Source: CAISDH01 sp964398805
GTDB lineage: Archaea > Micrarchaeota > Micrarchaeia > Micrarchaeales > Micrarchaeaceae
Reading direction: 5' to 3'
Length of the DNA: 11,125 nt
Assembly (NCBI GenBank): GCA_964398805.1
Contig: CAYNNI010000079.1
Coordinates: forward strand, 1-11,125
Positions 1 through 6,218 of this stretch are shown here, piece after piece. Each line of letters starts with the position of its first letter. The stretch's first letter is position 1. The translations under genes and the position numbers were made by a program. Below the pieces are notes generated by a model, which did not search any database, had not been told where the DNA came from, and saw only the letters and a program-made list of their open reading frames with translations.

Positions 1-100
1 TCTTTACGGATATTGAAGGCGATGTGTTCTCCATGAAATCGTTGCGGAGAGGCCAGGTCTGACCTTTAGGAGGCAGAACAATCGATAATAACTCCCAATG

Positions 101-109
101 TATTAAATA
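101..109 (+). promoter_or_regulatory. TATA box before the MFS remnant
   Basis: The AT-rich stretch tattaaata stands out in GC-rich surroundings and resembles an archaeal TATA box. A start of transcription about 25 bases downstream would fall near position 130, about ten bases before the ATG at 141, giving a nearly leaderless message. Bases 1-100 hold no complete gene. A short open frame (3-62, plus) and a possible divergent start (ATG at 34, minus) both run off the left edge and cannot be judged. Confidence 0.4.
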
Positions 110-140
110 CCAGCGCTTACCTTAGGGGCAGTGACATCGC

Positions 141-545
141 ATGGAAGGCAGGCGTCACAAGCCGGCGGGAAAGGACGGCAGCGCAATACTCGGCAGGATG
201 AACAGGATCCAGACCTGGGCATTCCCCAGCGCATTCCTCGCCTCGCTCTCCCTGGGGCTGCACCTGCAGGTCGCGTACACGTTCACTGCGGAGAGTTACC
301 CGACCAGGGCCAGGGCGTCGGGATTTGCGCTCAGCGATGGCGTGGGCCACCTCGGCGGCGCGGCCGGCGCCCTGGCGCTCCCGGCGCTCGTAGGCTCGCT
401 GGGATTCGGAGCGGGATTTGCCCTTATCGGGGCAACAGGACTGGCCGCGGGTCTTATCGCCCTTGCAGGACCCAAGAGCTCGAGACTGACGCTGGAGCAG
501 ATATCGAGATGGGCTTGGGCCGCGATGCGCGCTGTTCGGGCTTGA
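141..545 (+). pseudogene. Truncated MFS transporter (C-terminal three membrane segments)
   Basis: This 134-residue product matches only the C-terminal third of a major facilitator superfamily transporter of the sugar/organic-acid type. The diagnostic part is the segment around residues 43-70, TFTAESYPTRARASG, which corresponds to the family loop 'ytaElyPtrvRatg' between membrane segments 10 and 11, followed by a Gly/Ala-rich segment 11 and segment 12. The end, PKSSRLTLEQIS, matches the usual 'PETkgrsLEEI' tail, so the 3' end is probably the natural one. Full-length members have 12 segments and about 400-450 residues, so the first nine are missing. In-frame stops lie just upstream (TAG and TGA between 123 and 134), and no transporter-like sequence is seen before them. 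A promoter-like TATA box lies before it, so a short protein could still be made, but transport activity is unlikely. The last 92 bases overlap the opposite-strand gene ending at 454. Confidence 0.6.
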
Positions 546-1218
546 AGAACGGGAACGGAGCCTCGAGGTTTATTATCCTGAGGTATATGAGCGACTTCTC
601 TGCCGTGCCGCGGCAGAACTCGACAGAATCGTTCTGGTAGTTGTACCGCAGGTAGCTGAACCTCTCCTGCGAATCCGCGATCGCGTACGCGAACGTCTTC
701 GAGGCGCCGTCGCGGAATAGCGAGAACGTGCCCAGTATCTGGCGCGACCTGTACGGAAACGCGTACAGATTGACCGCGTCCGTCCTGCCGGAGGTGTCGC
801 TTATCACAGCCTTTGCAAGCTGCGCCACGCCTTTCACCTCGACCAGGTTCGTGTGGTCGGCCAGCCTGCTGCGCGAGGAGTACAGGCTTTTTGAGAGCTC
901 GAGCACAGGTATCCTGTAGCTCTTGTAGTCCTCGGGAAGCGCGCGCGCGTAGTTTCTGAATTCGCACTGTTCCTGTTCCGCATTGGGGTTGTACGTGAGC
1001 ATGTCCCCCTTGGAATCGACGTCGAAGCAGTATATGAGGCGCGTGTCTTCCAGGCGCTCGCCCACCGCGAACAGCCGGTATTTCCCGCCTTGCCTTATCG
1101 CGTTGATGTGCGATGCGCCGGAGCCCAGGCTGCATGATCCGCGCGCAAGGTCCATTAGCGAGCTCACCTTTATGAAATAGCCGTATGTCTTCTGGCCCTT
1201 TTTGCGCGCTTTCACCAT
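454..1218 (-). CDS. Unrecognised soluble protein, second gene of a surface-protein pair
   Basis: The 254-residue product belongs to no family I can name. It has a basic N-terminus (VKARKKGQK), no signal peptide and no membrane segment. Cysteines at 29, 64, 85 and 202 are scattered and form no CxxC pairs. Residues 150-200 alternate aromatic and polar residues (for example YAFPYRSRQ and YLRYNYQND), suggesting a beta-rich fold. The last 30 residues are Pro/Ser/Ala-rich and are read antisense to the MFS remnant, so they may be a late extension of the frame rather than an old domain. The ATG at 1218 is preceded by GGTGG about six bases away. It lies 12 bases after the stop of the secreted protein at 1231-2070, so the two are probably co-transcribed. 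Function unknown. Confidence 0.6.
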   Translation of the reverse strand: MVKARKKGQKTYGYFIKVSSLMDLARGSCSLGSGASHINAIRQGGKYRLFAVGERLEDTRLIYCFDVDSKGDMLTYNPNAEQEQCEFRNYARALPEDYKSYRIPVLELSKSLYSSRSRLADHTNLVEVKGVAQLAKAVISDTSGRTDAVNLYAFPYRSRQILGTFSLFRDGASKTFAYAIADSQERFSYLRYNYQNDSVEFCRGTAEKSLIYLRIINLEAPFPFFKPEQRASRPKPISISAPASVSSSWVLQGR

Positions 1219-1230
1219 GAGGCCACCAAA

Positions 1231-2070
1231 TCAGCTCGAGGGCGCGTACGCGTGCCTTAGCAGGCTGAGCAGGTACATGACCGCGTATGCCGGCTCGTAT
1301 ATTACCGGGAAGGCGATCGCGCCCTGCCCCAGCGCCTCGTAATCGTTCAGCAGGCCTGCACCGACCCGCAAAGTGACATTAGTTTCCTTGAATACGCGCG
1401 GGCTCGAGAGCGAGCTCACGCGCAGCCTCAGGTCGTATACTCCGGGCTCGCTCTCATAAACGCTGTAGACGAACTGCTGCGCCGTGCGGTGCAGCGCTAT
1501 GACGGTCTGGTTGAGGCTCGCGCCCGGAAGGTCCTGCGCGGATATCACGAACGGGCTGTCGGAAACGCCGGTGTTGTTTATCTGCACGTATATTCTTGCG
1601 GGAGCGCCAGGGGCTGCGCTTATCTGCGCGGGATGCACTTCCAGGCGGAATACGTCAGGAGTGACGTTGACGTACGCCCTGAAGCCCACGCTGCCGATCC
1701 TGGAGTAGTTCCCGACGTTTATCGCGGTCAGGCCGAACACATAAGTGCCGTTACCCGCATCGGGCGAGACCGTTATCTTCGTGGACAAGACTGGATTGTA
1801 GAGCGATGAGTTCTGCGCAAGCCAGCCTTGTGGAATTCCGTTGGCGACCAGCCTGTTCCAGCCGAGGTTCAGCATGCTGCCCGTGGCGTTCGTGGTGGCC
1901 GCGGATATCGTAACATAGAAGGTCTGGCCGGGCCCCACCTTGCCCAGATATATGCTGCCGTTCTCCCTGACGGTGGCGTTGTAAGGCTCTATGATGCTGA
2001 CGTAGGAGGCTTGAGCGAATGCCAGGGAGAGCAGCAACGCCAGGGCGCCGGCGCATAGCATGGCACGCAT
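1231..2070 (-). CDS. Secreted, heavily glycosylatable Ig-like domain protein
   Basis: The 279-residue product begins with a clear Sec signal peptide: Arg at 2, a hydrophobic core LALLLSLAF and a likely cleavage after AFA (residue 19) or AQA (21). The rest is beta-rich and looks like two tandem Ig-like domains of the kind found in archaeal surface proteins, about residues 24-135 and 136-236. Phrases such as PGQTFYVTI and APARIYVQINNTG are typical of such domains. I count ten N-x-S/T sequons (Asn 31, 37, 61, 87, 107, 121, 135, 165, 187, 231), which suits an N-glycosylated extracellular protein. A moderately hydrophobic C-terminal stretch (about 248-271) contains Glu and Pro and is only a weak membrane-anchor candidate. 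The gene starts about 30 bases after the TATA box at 2097-2107 and is followed 12 bases later by the unknown gene ending at 454. Exact role unknown; an S-layer-associated or adhesin-like function is inferred. Confidence 0.7.
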   Translation of the reverse strand: MRAMLCAGALALLLSLAFAQASYVSIIEPYNATVRENGSIYLGKVGPGQTFYVTISAATTNATGSMLNLGWNRLVANGIPQGWLAQNSSLYNPVLSTKITVSPDAGNGTYVFGLTAINVGNYSRIGSVGFRAYVNVTPDVFRLEVHPAQISAAPGAPARIYVQINNTGVSDSPFVISAQDLPGASLNQTVIALHRTAQQFVYSVYESEPGVYDLRLRVSSLSSPRVFKETNVTLRVGAGLLNDYEALGQGAIAFPVIYEPAYAVMYLLSLLRHAYAPSS

Positions 2071-2096
2071 GAAATACGGAGTGTATTCTTTGGTTA

Positions 2097-2107
2097 GATA
2101 TAAATAG
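2097..2107. promoter_or_regulatory. Bidirectional TATA box between divergent genes
   Basis: The sequence gatataaatag reads TATAAATA on the plus strand and TTTATATC on the minus strand, so it could serve either direction. For the minus-strand secreted protein (ATG ending at 2070) a start about 25 bases away falls near 2077, giving an almost leaderless transcript. For the plus-strand gene it would place the start near 2128, leaving about 22 bases before ATG 2150. A second, weaker candidate for the plus gene is cgtatatcc at 2121-2129, which would give a leaderless message. Confidence 0.5.
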
Positions 2108-2149
2108 ATTCACAGCGAGTCGTATATCCACAACATCCTCGGGTATTGC

Positions 2150-2746
2150 ATGGAAAAAGAAAGGAGAAAGAAGCTCGCGCTCGTCCTCGGCTCGCTTTTC
2201 GTTGCGGTGATCTTCCTTTCATCGTACGCGTCGTTCGGGGGAGGCGGGAGCACTACAACGACAACGACGACAAAGCCTCCGACGCCATTCGCGGCGGGCG
2301 AGGCGGTTGCCAGGGTGACCGGGTATGGCAGCCGCGCATATGTGACGCTTGCCGACAACGCCAGCGCCTCAACACTCAATTCCACACTGTCGAAGCTGGA
2401 GGATAACGGTTCGATAAGCAACTTCCTATTTGTAGGCGGGGGTTACCAGATCGTGCTTTCGGAGATAGACGCCTACTCTCTGCAGCAGCTCATCAGGAAC
2501 ACGCCCGAAGGCGGCCCTCTCGCTCTCGCGAATGTGACAGCCACGGCTTATCTTATGCTGCCCGCGAACGGCGTGCTCTACGTAGGCGGGATGCCGGTGA
2601 ACGTCAAGTTCGCAAAAAGAAACTATTCCATAAGCCTGACGGATCTCAGGCCGATAGGCGCAAATCTGAGCGTGTCAATATCCGCGCTGGTCACAGCGAA
2701 TGGCAGCATTTACAACGACCAGATAAGGATCAATTATACGTCGTGA
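2150..2746 (+). CDS. Membrane-anchored protein with Thr-rich stalk
   Basis: The 198-residue product starts with a strongly basic cytoplasmic end (EKERRKK), one membrane segment at about residues 9-27, and then a flexible linker: a four-Gly run, a seven-Thr run (35-41) and a Pro-containing hinge. This is the layout of an outward-facing anchored protein. The outer part (about 50-198) has several N-x-S/T sequons (Asn 70, 77, 86, 128, 158, 172, 184, 195). A segment at 72-118 looks like a small alpha/beta unit (STLNSTLSKLEDNGSISNF, then a strand and the helix DAYSLQQLI), with strands after it. I recognise no named family. The stop at 2744-2746 is 4 bases before the TTG start of gltX, so the two genes are probably co-transcribed, although no functional link is evident. 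The ATG at 2150 is chosen because the basic anchor follows at once. Confidence 0.65.
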   Translation: MEKERRKKLALVLGSLFVAVIFLSSYASFGGGGSTTTTTTTKPPTPFAAGEAVARVTGYGSRAYVTLADNASASTLNSTLSKLEDNGSISNFLFVGGGYQIVLSEIDAYSLQQLIRNTPEGGPLALANVTATAYLMLPANGVLYVGGMPVNVKFAKRNYSISLTDLRPIGANLSVSISALVTANGSIYNDQIRINYTS

Positions 2747-2750
2747 TGCG

Positions 2751-4469
2751 TTGCCCCTGGACGATAGCGCTAAGGAGGTAATCCGGAAGTACGCGATAAA
2801 GAACGCGATGGACTACGGAAAGGCGAGCGAGGCGAGCGTGCTCGGCAAGGCGCTGTCAAGGATACCCGGCGCGAAATCTGTGCTCGGTGAGATAAGGAGC
2901 GAGGTGTCAAAAGCGGTCGACGAGGTCAACGGCCTCGCCGCAGCGGAGCTGGAGAGGGAGTACGCGAGATACCGCACGGAATTCGAGGCTGAGCGGGAGG
3001 CGAAGACGAGCGCGACGGCGGCGCCCAGAATGGAGCTTGCCGGCGCGGTAAAGGGAAACTTCGCCACGAGGTACGCGCCAGCTCCGAACGGGTACATGCA
3101 CGTGGGCCATGCGAAGTCCGTATTCCTCGCGAAGGAGTTCGCAAGGATGTACGAGGGGAGGTGCTTCCTGTACTTCGACGACACCAATCCCGAGAAGGAC
3201 AAGCAGGAGTATGTCGACGCGATAAAGCGGGACCTGTCCTGGCTGGGCGCGGCCTTTGATGGGGAATACTACGCCAGCGACTCGATGGACTTCATCTACG
3301 ACTGCAGCCGCAAGCTGCTGCTGGCTGGCAGGGCCTACATCTGCAGATGCGCACAGGAGGAGATAAAGCGGAACCGGATTGCGGGCAAGGAGTGCGCGGA
3401 CAGGAGCGCGCCCTACGACGCCAACCTGTTCGAGGAGCTGGTGCGCGGCGATCACGTGGAGAGCTACGCGGTGGTGCGGTTCAAGGGAGACATGCACTCC
3501 GACAACACAGCGCTGCGCGACCCGACAATAATGCGCATAAAGAAGCGCGCGCACTACCGGCAGGGCGCAAAATACGCGCTGTGGCCGACATACGACCTCA
3601 ATACGCCGATAAACGACTCGATACACGGAGTGACCGACGCGCTCAGGAGCAAGGAGTACGAGCTGCGGGACGCGCTGGACCTCGAGATACTCGGCGCGCT
3701 GGGGCTCAGGAAGCCCAGGATACACTCGCACGCAAGGCTTGCGATAAGGAACAACATAACCCACAAGCGCGAGCTCAACCGGCTCATAAGGGAGGGCGAG
3801 CTCCTTGGCTGGGACGACCCGCGGCTTGTGACCATCGCGGCGCTGAGGAACAGGGGCGTCCAGCCCGCGGCGATAAGGGAATTCGTCCTGAGCGCAGGCA
3901 TGAGCAAGGCGGACAGCTCCGTTGACATATCCGCGCTCCTCGCAATCAATAAGAGGTACATAGACCCAATCGCGAAAAGGCTGTATTATGTCCATGAGCC
4001 CGTAAGGCTGCATGTAGAGGGCATATCCGGGAGGAAAGTTGAGATCCCCCTGCATCCGTCGGGAGAGCTCGGCTCCAGGAGCTACAATGTGGGCGATGCC
4101 TTCTACATAAGCGGCGATGATGCGAAGGGCCTCAAAGCGGGGGACCGCATCAGGTTGAAAGGACTATGCGACATCGCAGTAGCGGGCACGGGAGACAGCA
4201 TCGAGGCGGGGCTTTCCCCAGACAGCAGCCCCGGCAGGATCGTGCAATGGGTGACCGAAAGCGACCGCATTGACTGCAAGGTGATAATCCCGGAGGCGCC
4301 TCTCGGAGACGACGGCAATTTCAAGCCGGACAGCCTGAAGGTCAGCAGCGGCTATGTGGAGAGCTATGCTTCCAGCCTCAAGGACGGGGATGTGGTGCAG
4401 CTTGAGAGATTCGGGTTCTGCATCGTGCACGACATAGCCAAGATGGAGTTTGTTTTCACTTCTAAATGA
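2751..4469 (+). CDS. gltX: Glutamyl-tRNA synthetase, archaeal type
   Basis: This 572-residue class I aminoacyl-tRNA synthetase charges tRNA with glutamate in the cytoplasm. In archaea the enzyme is usually non-discriminating, also loading tRNA-Gln for later amidation by GatDE. The archaeal N-terminal extension is clear (EVIRKYAIKNAMDYGKA, residues 9-25, then a helical region to about 95). The nucleotide-binding HIGH-type motif is HVGH at 117-120 after RYAPAPNGYM. FDDTNP (142-147) and the tRNA acceptor region PTYDLN (279-284) through GVTDALRSKEY follow. GWDDPRL (353-359) follows the second signature. The KMSKS-type signature is divergent: ITHKR at 336-340 in place of the usual 'LSKSK', keeping Lys339. 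The C-terminal beta-barrel anticodon domain includes IVQWVTESD (497-505). TTG at 2751 is the best start: it gives the full family N-terminus and lies 4 bases after the upstream stop, and no in-frame ATG occurs before residue 20. The 3' end overlaps the convergent gene by 8 bases. Confidence 0.93.
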   Translation: MPLDDSAKEVIRKYAIKNAMDYGKASEASVLGKALSRIPGAKSVLGEIRSEVSKAVDEVNGLAAAELEREYARYRTEFEAEREAKTSATAAPRMELAGAVKGNFATRYAPAPNGYMHVGHAKSVFLAKEFARMYEGRCFLYFDDTNPEKDKQEYVDAIKRDLSWLGAAFDGEYYASDSMDFIYDCSRKLLLAGRAYICRCAQEEIKRNRIAGKECADRSAPYDANLFEELVRGDHVESYAVVRFKGDMHSDNTALRDPTIMRIKKRAHYRQGAKYALWPTYDLNTPINDSIHGVTDALRSKEYELRDALDLEILGALGLRKPRIHSHARLAIRNNITHKRELNRLIREGELLGWDDPRLVTIAALRNRGVQPAAIREFVLSAGMSKADSSVDISALLAINKRYIDPIAKRLYYVHEPVRLHVEGISGRKVEIPLHPSGELGSRSYNVGDAFYISGDDAKGLKAGDRIRLKGLCDIAVAGTGDSIEAGLSPDSSPGRIVQWVTESDRIDCKVIIPEAPLGDDGNFKPDSLKVSSGYVESYASSLKDGDVVQLERFGFCIVHDIAKMEFVFTSK

Positions 4470-5289
4470 GCTCCGATTCGCGCATCTCCTTGACGAGCGC
4501 GGGTATGCTGGCGCTGCCGGACACTCCGCTCAGCGAATCAAGTAGCCTCTTCGCATCGGCATACCTTCCTTGCTTGAACATTGAAAGCCCGGCGTAGAAG
4601 AACGCGTTCACGGGGGCGTCGTCGCTACTGATCAGCGCGTCAGCGTGCTTCCCTGCTTGGGCGTAGTTGCCGAGTTGAGTTTCGAGCAGCATAGCGGCGT
4701 AATTGTACAGCGTTGAGTTGCCGAGCTTTCCGATTGAATTGACGCTTTCCTGCGCGCCCTTAAGGTCGCCGAGCTTCAGACGCACAAGAGCGAGCGAGTA
4801 GAGGTTGCTCAGCGACGCGTCGCCCTTGGACACGTAGTCCGCTAGCATGTAGGCCGATTTCGCAAGAAGCCTCTTTGCCTCAGACGCAAGGCCTAGCGCC
4901 TGCTCGCGCAGCGCTGTGTTGTCCTCCATGAACCCTGGCTTTTCATAGCCGATATTTCCGTTTTCATCATTCGAGTACTTTATGTACGCGAGAGACTCCG
5001 CATACAGATACAGCGGGTCCTTCCTTTCCTGGAAGATCTTTTCGTATTCGGCGATTGCGGCCGTGTAATCCTTCTTCCCTAGCGCCACGCTTATGACGCC
5101 GAGGCTCTCGACCAGCGTCGGGTCCCTGCTCGACAGCAATGCCTTGTCATAGCGGGTTATGCTCTCGCAGTTAGAGCATATGCACAGGTCGCTTTGCGCG
5201 GTGGTCTCGGCGCCGCAGTACATGCAGACCATCCTGTGGTACGATTTGGAGAGACGCTCCAGGCGTTTTGCGTACTGGCGTAGTTCCAT
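4462..5289 (-). CDS. Zinc-ribbon protein with TPR-like repeats
   Basis: The 275-residue product has a short helical N-terminus, then a probable zinc ribbon: CMYC (Cys22, Cys25) and CICSNC (Cys36, Cys38, Cys41), where 22/25/38/41 would form the usual two CxxC knuckles. From about residue 60 to 270 it is all helical with tetratricopeptide-like pairs, for example DYTAAIAEYEKIF (79-91), KLGDLKGAQESVNSIGKLG, QLGNYAQAGKHADALIS and KQGRYADAKRLLDSL. TPR solenoids bind partner proteins, so this is probably an adaptor or assembly factor in the cytoplasm; no signal peptide or catalytic motif is seen. Its ATG lies 3 bases after the stop of the Nudix gene, so translation is likely coupled. It ends tail-to-tail with gltX, sharing 8 bases. 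The exact partner is unknown. Confidence 0.7.
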   Translation of the reverse strand: MELRQYAKRLERLSKSYHRMVCMYCGAETTAQSDLCICSNCESITRYDKALLSSRDPTLVESLGVISVALGKKDYTAAIAEYEKIFQERKDPLYLYAESLAYIKYSNDENGNIGYEKPGFMEDNTALREQALGLASEAKRLLAKSAYMLADYVSKGDASLSNLYSLALVRLKLGDLKGAQESVNSIGKLGNSTLYNYAAMLLETQLGNYAQAGKHADALISSDDAPVNAFFYAGLSMFKQGRYADAKRLLDSLSGVSGSASIPALVKEMRESELI

Positions 5290-5292
5290 GCG

Positions 5293-5733
5293 TCATCTGC
5301 CCTCGGCCAGGACGAACAGCGCAATCTTCTTTATGTTCTCAGGCGCGCCTTCCAGACGCGCAAGCTGCGCAGCGTTAAACCAGCCTACGTCGTCGCTTTC
5401 TTTGCTTCTTGAGACCGCTGTGCCGTCCACAGTACCCAGGTGATATATGTTATAATGGTCGTGATCCCCCACGCTATGCAGGTTGACGTGGAAAGGCACC
5501 GGCTCCCTTTCGATTATGTCGGGAGTCGCCTCTATCGGGCCGTAATCCGCAAACGAAAAGTTCAAGCCTGTTTCTTCCTTTATCTCGCGTATCGTGGCTT
5601 TGTCCGGAGTTTCACCTGGCTCTATGTGCCCCCCCGGAAACAGCCATTTCTTCAATTTGGCGTGAAAAACCAGCAGCACCTTCTTATCACGGACTATGCA
5701 AGCGCAGACAGCCACGTCTATCCTGCCGACCAT
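5293..5733 (-). CDS. Nudix hydrolase
   Basis: The 146-residue protein has a complete Nudix box, G-x5-E-x7-REIKEETGL, from Gly35 to Leu57. Arg49, Glu50, Glu53 and Glu54 provide the metal-binding catalytic helix that cleaves nucleoside diphosphate derivatives. WLFPGGHIEPGE just before it, the strand VAVCACIVRDKKVLLV, and the late 'DDVGWFNAAQLARL' segment are typical of the MutT-like fold. Length fits a single-domain family member. The substrate (oxidised nucleotide, NDP-sugar, ADP-ribose and so on) cannot be told from the sequence. The start is well supported: ATG 5733 is preceded by AGGTGA four bases away and by a TATA-like element about 35 bases upstream. It is the first gene of a pair with the zinc-ribbon/TPR protein. 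Confidence 0.9.
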   Translation of the reverse strand: MVGRIDVAVCACIVRDKKVLLVFHAKLKKWLFPGGHIEPGETPDKATIREIKEETGLNFSFADYGPIEATPDIIEREPVPFHVNLHSVGDHDHYNIYHLGTVDGTAVSRSKESDDVGWFNAAQLARLEGAPENIKKIALFVLAEGR

Positions 5734-5737
5734 GCAG

Positions 5738-5743
5738 TCACCT
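5738..5743 (-). promoter_or_regulatory. Shine-Dalgarno site of the Nudix gene
   Basis: On the minus strand AGGTGA lies four bases before ATG 5733. It is a good complement to the archaeal 16S rRNA 3' end and fixes the start. It is a stronger site than those of most genes in the window, several of which look leaderless. Confidence 0.55.
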
Positions 5744-5765
5744 GTATACCTGAAGGGAGAGCGCG

Positions 5766-5774
5766 TTTATAGCT
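5766..5774 (-). promoter_or_regulatory. TATA-like element before the Nudix gene
   Basis: Read on the minus strand, agctataaa lies about 35 bases before the Nudix start and overlaps the stop codon of the fibrillarin remnant. It would start a transcript near 5745, just before the Shine-Dalgarno site. This lets the Nudix/TPR pair be expressed independently of the broken upstream gene. Confidence 0.4.
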
Positions 5775-6218
5775 TTTTCAGCACCGCGAACATGTGCATG
5801 CTGTCATAGGGCTCCAAGCTTACAGTCTCCTCATCTCGAATGTGCCCTTGAGCTTGCCGAGTTCGTCCTTGAATACCTCCTCGGGCTTCTTCACTATGCT
5901 GATGCTTTGGGATTTTATCACAAAGTAGGCGTAGCCTTTGCTCTTCAAGAATCTGCTGTTCTTCAGCAATATCTCTGCCTGGTCCCTCGCGGATACGTCC
6001 TGGTATATAATGTCGCACGCCTCGACTATGTCAGAGTAGCTCTCCGCGTTTCTTGCGTCTGCGAGTATGGGCAGCATGTTCGCCCTGGACTCGCACACCT
6101 TGATGAGCTGGCGCATGCTTCTCTCAGATATCTCGACTGCATATACTTTTCCACCTTTTCCCACAATGTCGCTTACGTGGCTTGACGTCGTCCCTGTGGA
6201 GGCGCCCAAATACAGCAC
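5767..6218 (-). pseudogene. flpA: Fibrillarin remnant, N-terminally truncated and frameshifted
   Basis: Fibrillarin is the SAM-dependent 2'-O-methyltransferase of archaeal C/D-box guide RNPs. The main open stretch (6218-5820) encodes its methyltransferase domain from the SAM-binding loop VLYLGASTGTT onward. The adenosine-binding acid YAVEIS, the segment LADARN, the catalytic region DIIYQDVSARDQAEIL and the lysine in VIKSQS follow, through KPEEVFKDELGKLKG. This frame ends at a TAA (5820-5822) after FEMRRL. The expected fibrillarin C-terminus, VSLEPYDSMHMFAVL, continues in another frame to a TAA at 5767. Adding one base near 5823 (CTG-TAA to CTG-GTA) would restore an unbroken end. The first roughly 80 residues are absent: upstream is the LamG/pilin-like gene in a different frame. 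The fibrillarin frame is open back only to 6245 (codons for AASNSGREA). The symbol rests on domain similarity. A sequencing or assembly fault is a real alternative to a decayed gene. Confidence 0.75.

Noticed and set aside
3..62. Open frame at the left edge ending at TGA 60-62 (19 residues), as the tail of an upstream gene
   Set aside because: It is too short to recognise, and the opposite strand offers an equally plausible divergent start (ATG at 34 running off the edge).
2250..2275. Repeated ACN triplets as a microsatellite or CRISPR-like repeat
   Set aside because: This is simply the poly-Thr stalk coding sequence; no spaced direct repeats are present anywhere in the window.
2907..4055. 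Long minus-strand frame opposite gltX (382 residues)
   Set aside because: It is a shadow of the GC-rich gltX codons: Val/Arg/Leu-rich, with no motif and no promoter.
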